A stretch of DNA of 64,000 nucleotides from Exaiptasia diaphana (lineage: Eukaryota > Cnidaria > Anthozoa > Actiniaria > Aiptasiidae): positions 39,433-103,432 of the forward strand of contig NW_018385916.1 of the NCBI RefSeq assembly GCF_001417965.1, given 5' to 3'. A program made the position numbers and the translations under genes. Below are positions 60,304 through 64,000 of this stretch, one piece after another (position 1 is the stretch's first letter; each line of letters opens with the position of its first letter). The notes beneath the pieces were generated by a model that saw nothing but the letters and a program-made list of their open reading frames with translations, was not told the DNA's origin and did not search any database.

Positions 60304-61454
60304 AATATGGAGTGCGATTGTACGGTTTATGAGTACGCATCTTGACATGAACAAAAGCTGTACTAGCGCGGAACTTATTTGTTTTCGGAGTTATTCTGTA
60401 CGATTATTGTTGATGCCAAAATGTAAAATAATACCGCAAATTTTGAAACAGTAAACCTACGCTCTATATTTTAACAATGAATTCTGATTTTCATCAAGAT
60501 GTCACATACTCATCTTCTTATCTGCAAGAAATTTATTCGGAAGACTGAACTTTGGCATGTAGAACAATAACCCCTTCCTTGCTTTATTCGTCATTTTTCA
60601 GTGGCACAGGAGTGGGTCCAGCATTTTATAAGGCGGGGGACATTTTTCAGTAATATATAGAACTAATCATTATTGTCTAGGGCAAGAAAACTATGCACAA
60701 TTTGACCGAAAGCAATTGACTTTTATTGCAATGTAACTTTGACTACACTACTCAAATAGATTGTTAGGTAGCACAGTGGCAGACACATGTTGTGTATGCT
60801 AATCGTTTTCTCGATTAAAGTACAACAGGAGTATAAACAGCAGAAAACAACGTTTATACTGATATATTAAAAAATACGTCGTCAAAAAATGGGCGGTGCG
60901 TCCGCACCCAAAGCACCTCCTCTGGATCCGCCTTTGTGGCAGTGTGTCCCTTCTTTTTCCCCTCCGCCCAGTTTAAATTCCCCTTAATTTTTAAAATTAG
61001 TTTTCTTCGTTCCAGCTTCTGGATTTCTTCGTTTCTTCAAGTTCTTTTCCCTCAGAATTTTTTTATTGCCATGCTTTATTTACAATATATTTTCGTCGAA
61101 ACAGTATGGTAGTTTGTTGATAATTTTAATTTGTATGAAGTTATTCAAGAGTCATTCAACATTCATTTGCCAATCATCATTCCTGCAAACCTCATGTACT
61201 TGACCTTTTTTGAATGGAGTAGCGTTGCGTGACGACACAGGGGAAGCAGCTAAAGGAGGCTAGCAGTTTTCAGGGCTATTTTTGTAGAAACTGCACGGCT
61301 TCTACTTTTGCATAGAAAAAGCAAAAGCTTTTTAGCGGATATGACATTCTGATGAAAGACTAGATCTCCCATAATGCTTTGCTGTTGTCGTAGCCAGGCC
61401 AGGCTACATGGACTTCGAAAGTGTGCAAAGTTACGTGTATACCATCGAACAAAC
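60304..61454. other. Kinase 3' region and SDR gene upstream region
   Basis: Holds a hAT-like MITE (60607-60935). The whole stretch, minus the MITE, recurs at 62243-62983, so it is part of the tandem duplication. No gene in it. Confidence 0.6.
60607..60935. mobile_element. hAT-like MITE present in one duplicate only
   Basis: Ends read CAGGAGTGGGTCCAGC (left) and the complement of AAAGGCGGATCCAGAGG (right), like hAT terminal repeats. GTGGCA flanks both sides (60601-60606 and 60936-60941). The paralogous position in the second duplicate (near 62541) reads AGTGGCTGTGTGTCC, an empty site. It is therefore a 329-bp insertion after the duplication. Non-coding. Confidence 0.75.
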
Positions 61455-61778
61455 ATGGAAATCTTTCAAATTGCAGTCGTCGTTGTGGCAGCTGGTGTAC
61501 TTCTATACTTTGTTAGACAGTACTTTAATGGTGGTGTCTTTAATAGTAGCAAACGACTTGATGGTAAAACAGTTATCATTACTGGAGCCAATACAGGAAT
61601 CGGCAAGGAGACAGCCGTGGATTTGGCCCAACGGGGAGCTCGCGTGATCATCGCATGCAGAGATGTACATCGTGCAAATCTTGCTTTAAAGGATATCCAA
61701 GATCGCTCTGGCAGTAAACAAGTATATTTCGAGCAGCTTGACCTTGCCTCTTTCAAGTCTATCCGTGATTTTGTGGAA
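61455..61778 (+). CDS. Retinol dehydrogenase-like SDR, first exon (truncated copy)
   Basis: From ATG 61455 the frame encodes a signal anchor (about residues 5-20), then GKTVIITGANTGIGKE with the NAD(P)-binding TGxxxGIG (43-50), RGARVIIACRD and LDLASFKSIRDF. These match the start of RDH11/12/13/14-type short-chain dehydrogenases, membrane enzymes of retinoid and lipid aldehyde metabolism. The frame ends at an undetermined base (N, 61779) and meets a stop at once, with no convincing donor. The following 80 bp are unfamiliar and lead into the duplicated kinase fragment. So this copy is cut off at the duplication junction, unless the assembly is wrong here. The catalytic YxxxK region is not present. 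Confidence 0.75.
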
Positions 61779-61859
61779 NAAAATTAAAATTGAAGCTTTT
61801 CTGCGAAGTCTTTGGGATTTATTGATAATATCGCTTACCTTGTGTGCCTCCATGACATT

Positions 61860-62242
61860 TCTGTGGTTCTTATGCTTATGCTAAGCACCGGAATTTAACA
61901 AATTTTACATCACCGCAGGGATCCCAACGCAACGTGCAGTGATGTCTGGAGTCTTGGTGTTTTATTGTTTGCCATAGTAACGGGCCAGTTTCCTTTTGAC
62001 GACACCGACAAGAAACATCTTCTACGCGAGACGACGTCAGGAAACATCAACTTGGCTCGTGAAGTTCCAATTTGTCCGAGAAAGCGAAAGACTTGATAAG
62101 GAAAATGCTCGAAGACGTCATGGAGCATCCTTGGATGAAGAGGAAAGGTGCACGTTTACAAGTGCCTGCCTCATGGAGAAAGCGCGCTCTTTCGGCTAGT
62201 ATGCTTTCCAATGAATCCAGTGATTATGAACGTTTTTTCTAA
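61860..62242 (+). pseudogene. Decayed partial copy of the TSSK-like kinase
   Basis: Sequence from 61860 matches the end of kinase exon 3 (TTTCTGTGGTTCTTATGCTT), jumps to the last bases of intron 3 and then follows exon 4 to its stop at 62242. Relative to the functional copy it has a 5-bp loss just after GGGATCCCA, a 1-bp loss in the AACATCAACTTTGG stretch and a 30-bp in-frame loss after AAAATGCT, besides substitutions. The kinase N-lobe and catalytic loop are absent. It is a host gene fragment made by the local tandem duplication, not a retrocopy, since flanking DNA was copied too. Confidence 0.85.
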
Positions 62243-62983
62243 AATATGGAGTACGGTTGTACGGTTTACAGTATGCATCTTGACATGAACAAAAGCTGCA
62301 CTATAGCGCGGAACTTGTTTGTTTTCGGAGTAATTCTGTACGATTATTGTTGATGCCAAATGTAAAATAATACCGCAATGTTTGAAAAAGTAAACCAACG
62401 CTCTATATTTTAAGACCGAATTCTGATTTTCATCAAGACGGTCACATACTCATCTTCTTATCTGCAAGAAATTTATTCGGAAGACTGAACTTTGGCATGT
62501 AGAACAATAACCCCTTCCTTACTTTATTCGTCTTTTTTCTAGTGGCTGTGTGTCCTTTCTTATTCCCCTCCGCCCAGTTTTTTTCCACTTTTTAAAATTA
62601 GTTTTCTTCATTTTAGCTTCTGGCTTTCTTCCTTCAAGTTCTTTTCACTCCGAATTTTTCACGGCTTGCCATGTTTTTATTAGCATACATTTTCTTCGAA
62701 GCAGTATGGTGGTTTGTTGATAATTTTAATTCGTATTAAGTTATTCAAGAGTCATTCAACATTTTGCCAATCATCATTCCTGCAAACTTCATGCACTTGA
62801 CATGGAGTAGCCTTGCGTGACGACAAAGGGGAGGCTGCTAAAGGCCGGAGGCTAGCAGTTTTCAGGGTTATTTTTGTAGAAACGGCACGGCTTCTACTTT
62901 TGCATAGAAAAAACAAAGACTTTTTTAGCGGATATGACAAATCTGATGAAAGACTAGATCTCCCATAATGCTTTGCTGTTGTC

Positions 62984-63591
62984 AGTAAACATTAAGATCA
63001 TGTGAGCTCTACTCTCATGTCCCTCCACGGGTAGCCCAAGCTCTTTACTTGATATAAGAGATGTATGTGAGTCCAAGTCTATGTAAACAGTCGATTTATG
63101 GCATAAATATACTTTAATTTTCGTTATAACTCGTTGTGTGGCTTATTATACCTACCGATAATCTCTGGAGCGATTTTAAGAACTTTTATGAATTTTGTTT
63201 CCCTTGACAGGGTAGGAATCGAAGCCCCCCATATCGACTTCGAACAGCTCCAAATTTGGTCCATTTTTTCGTCGAAATTCGAATCCTAACGCAATATGGC
63301 TTTGACAGCTGTCAACTAATAACTTAACGCTGCACCAGAAATGCTGCTTTCATCGAGCCAGTTGGTATATTCCTGAGCTATGAGCTCTCCTGGGGCACTT
63401 AAAATCCGTACCAAAACCGTCATTTTTTTGTTTGCATCCGTCTTTTCGCGTTCAGAAGAAGGGGCCGGTGCCTGGACGCTAATACAAAACATCCGCCGTG
63501 CCAGGAGGTCACGTCAACGAAATTACTTCAGTCTTTGTTTTTGTTGAACAATTACAGGTCGAGAAGGTCACATGGCCTTTAACCTAGCCTG
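62984..63591. other. 608-bp segment unique to second duplicate
   Basis: It is present between GCTTTGCTGTTGTC and GTAGCCAGGCCAGGCTAC in unit 2 and absent from the matching point in unit 1 (61388/61389). No terminal repeats or coding frame recognised. It is either an insertion in unit 2 or a deletion from unit 1. Confidence 0.55.
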
Positions 63592-63626
63592 CGTAGCCAG
63601 GCCAGGCTACATGGGCCGTGTGCATG

Positions 63627-63692
63627 TAGCCTGCGTTATAACATCCGGAATATTCCGGTATTTGTGAAATTTCCGGGATGTAACGCAGGATA
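63627..63692. mobile_element. 66-bp hairpin MITE with 8-bp target duplication
   Basis: Arms TAGCCTGCGTTATAACATCC and the complement of TATCCTGCGTTACATCCC pair across a short AT-rich centre. TGTGCATG flanks both sides (63619-63626, 63693-63700). Unit 1 has no such insert. An 8-bp duplication fits hAT-type mobilisation. It lies just upstream of the second SDR start codon. Confidence 0.8.
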
Positions 63693-63716
63693 TGTGCATG
63701 GAACCGTCGATAAAAC

Positions 63717-64000
63717 ATGGAAATCTTTCAAATTGCAGTCGTCGTTGTGGCAACTGGTGTACTTCTATACTTTGTTAGACAGTACTTTAATGGTGGTGTC
63801 TTTAATAGTAGCAAACGACTCGATGGTAAAACAGTTATCATTACTGGAGCCAATACAGGAATCGGCAAGGAGACAGCCGTGGATTTGGCCCAACGGGGAG
63901 CTCGCGTGATCATCGCATGCAGAGATGTACATCGTGCAAATCTTGCTTTAAAGGATATCCAAGATCGCTCTGGCAGTAAACAAGTATATTTCGAGCAGCT
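63717..64000 (+). CDS. Retinol dehydrogenase-like SDR, second copy (partial, right edge)
   Basis: From ATG 63717 this repeats the first exon of the SDR copy at 61455. I count only two base differences over about 280 bp: one gives Ala to Thr in the anchor, the other is silent. It has the same TGxxxGIG fold start and signal anchor. The frame is open to the window end, so this copy is probably the complete gene, extending to the right. The near-identity contrasts with the decayed kinase part of the same duplication unit. Confidence 0.85.
   Translation, partial: MEIFQIAVVVVATGVLLYFVRQYFNGGVFNSSKRLDGKTVIITGANTGIGKETAVDLAQRGARVIIACRDVHRANLALKDIQDRSGSKQVYFEQ

Larger units (their letters stand above)
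59770..64000 (+). repeat. Tandem duplication of kinase 3' end plus SDR first exon
   Basis: Unit 1 (about 59770-61778) and unit 2 (about 61860-64000, continuing past the window) share the same order: kinase exons 3/4, 3' flank, CCCATAATGCTTTGCTGTTG, CCAGGCCAGGCTACATGG, SDR exon 1. Unit 2 lacks most of intron 3 and the hAT MITE, and has a roughly 610-bp extra segment (62984-63591) and a 66-bp MITE (63627-63692). Confidence 0.85.

Noticed and set aside
1-64000. LTR retroelements, endogenous viruses, Polintons, CRISPR arrays
   Set aside because: No long terminal direct repeats, no capsid, integrase or polymerase frames and no spaced repeat arrays were seen.

Overview
The window is a piece of an intron-rich animal nuclear genome, AT-rich, with mostly GT-AG introns. 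It is most likely from an anthozoan cnidarian (coral or sea anemone). Three points support this: the conserved genes resemble vertebrate orthologues closely in sequence; there are three divergent class A GPCRs, two of them with coding sequence in a single exon; and the DNA is full of short palindromic MITEs, including tRNA-like ones of a kind I associate with anthozoan genomes. The lineage call is inference. I see no bacterial, phage or CRISPR features and no recognisable retroviral or LTR element.

Layout. 1-2.4 kb: exons of a strawberry-notch-like helicase (-), running off the left edge. 2.9-4.1 kb: intronless orphan GPCR (+). 5.2-6.6 kb: hydroxylysine-kinase-like gene (+). 7.2-9.8 kb: QorA-type quinone oxidoreductase with a presumed mitochondrial presequence (+). 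11.1-12.6 kb: peptide-receptor-like GPCR (-). 12.6-31.3 kb: about 18.7 kb with no confident gene, carrying palindromic repeats, an old direct duplication and possible distant 5' exons. 31.3-34.4 kb: a nine-exon, 211-residue coiled-coil protein assembled here (-). 34.9-38.5 kb: deoxyhypusine hydroxylase, 14 exons (+). 40.0-54.4 kb: importin-5, 25 exons (-), with a GPCR gene nested in a 4-kb intron. 55.1-56.2 kb: XRCC2 (+). 57.2-58.4 kb: succinate dehydrogenase subunit C (-). 58.7-60.3 kb: TSSK-like kinase with a putative N-terminal membrane anchor (+). 60-64 kb: a tandem duplication of the kinase 3' end plus the first exon of a retinol-dehydrogenase-like SDR. The second kinase copy is decayed; the SDR exon is almost unchanged.

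Organisation. Four gene pairs are head-to-head over short intervals (SBNO/GPCR, coiled-coil/DOHH, IPO5/XRCC2, SDHC/TSSK). Three of these intervals hold perfect CRE palindromes (TGACGTCA) and two hold E2F-like sites. The conserved genes are housekeeping (eIF5A hypusination, nuclear import, recombination repair, respiratory complex II). They do not form one pathway; their link is shared promoters.

Exon boundaries were worked out by hand from splice signals, reading-frame phase and remembered orthologue sequences. No alignment or RNA evidence was available.
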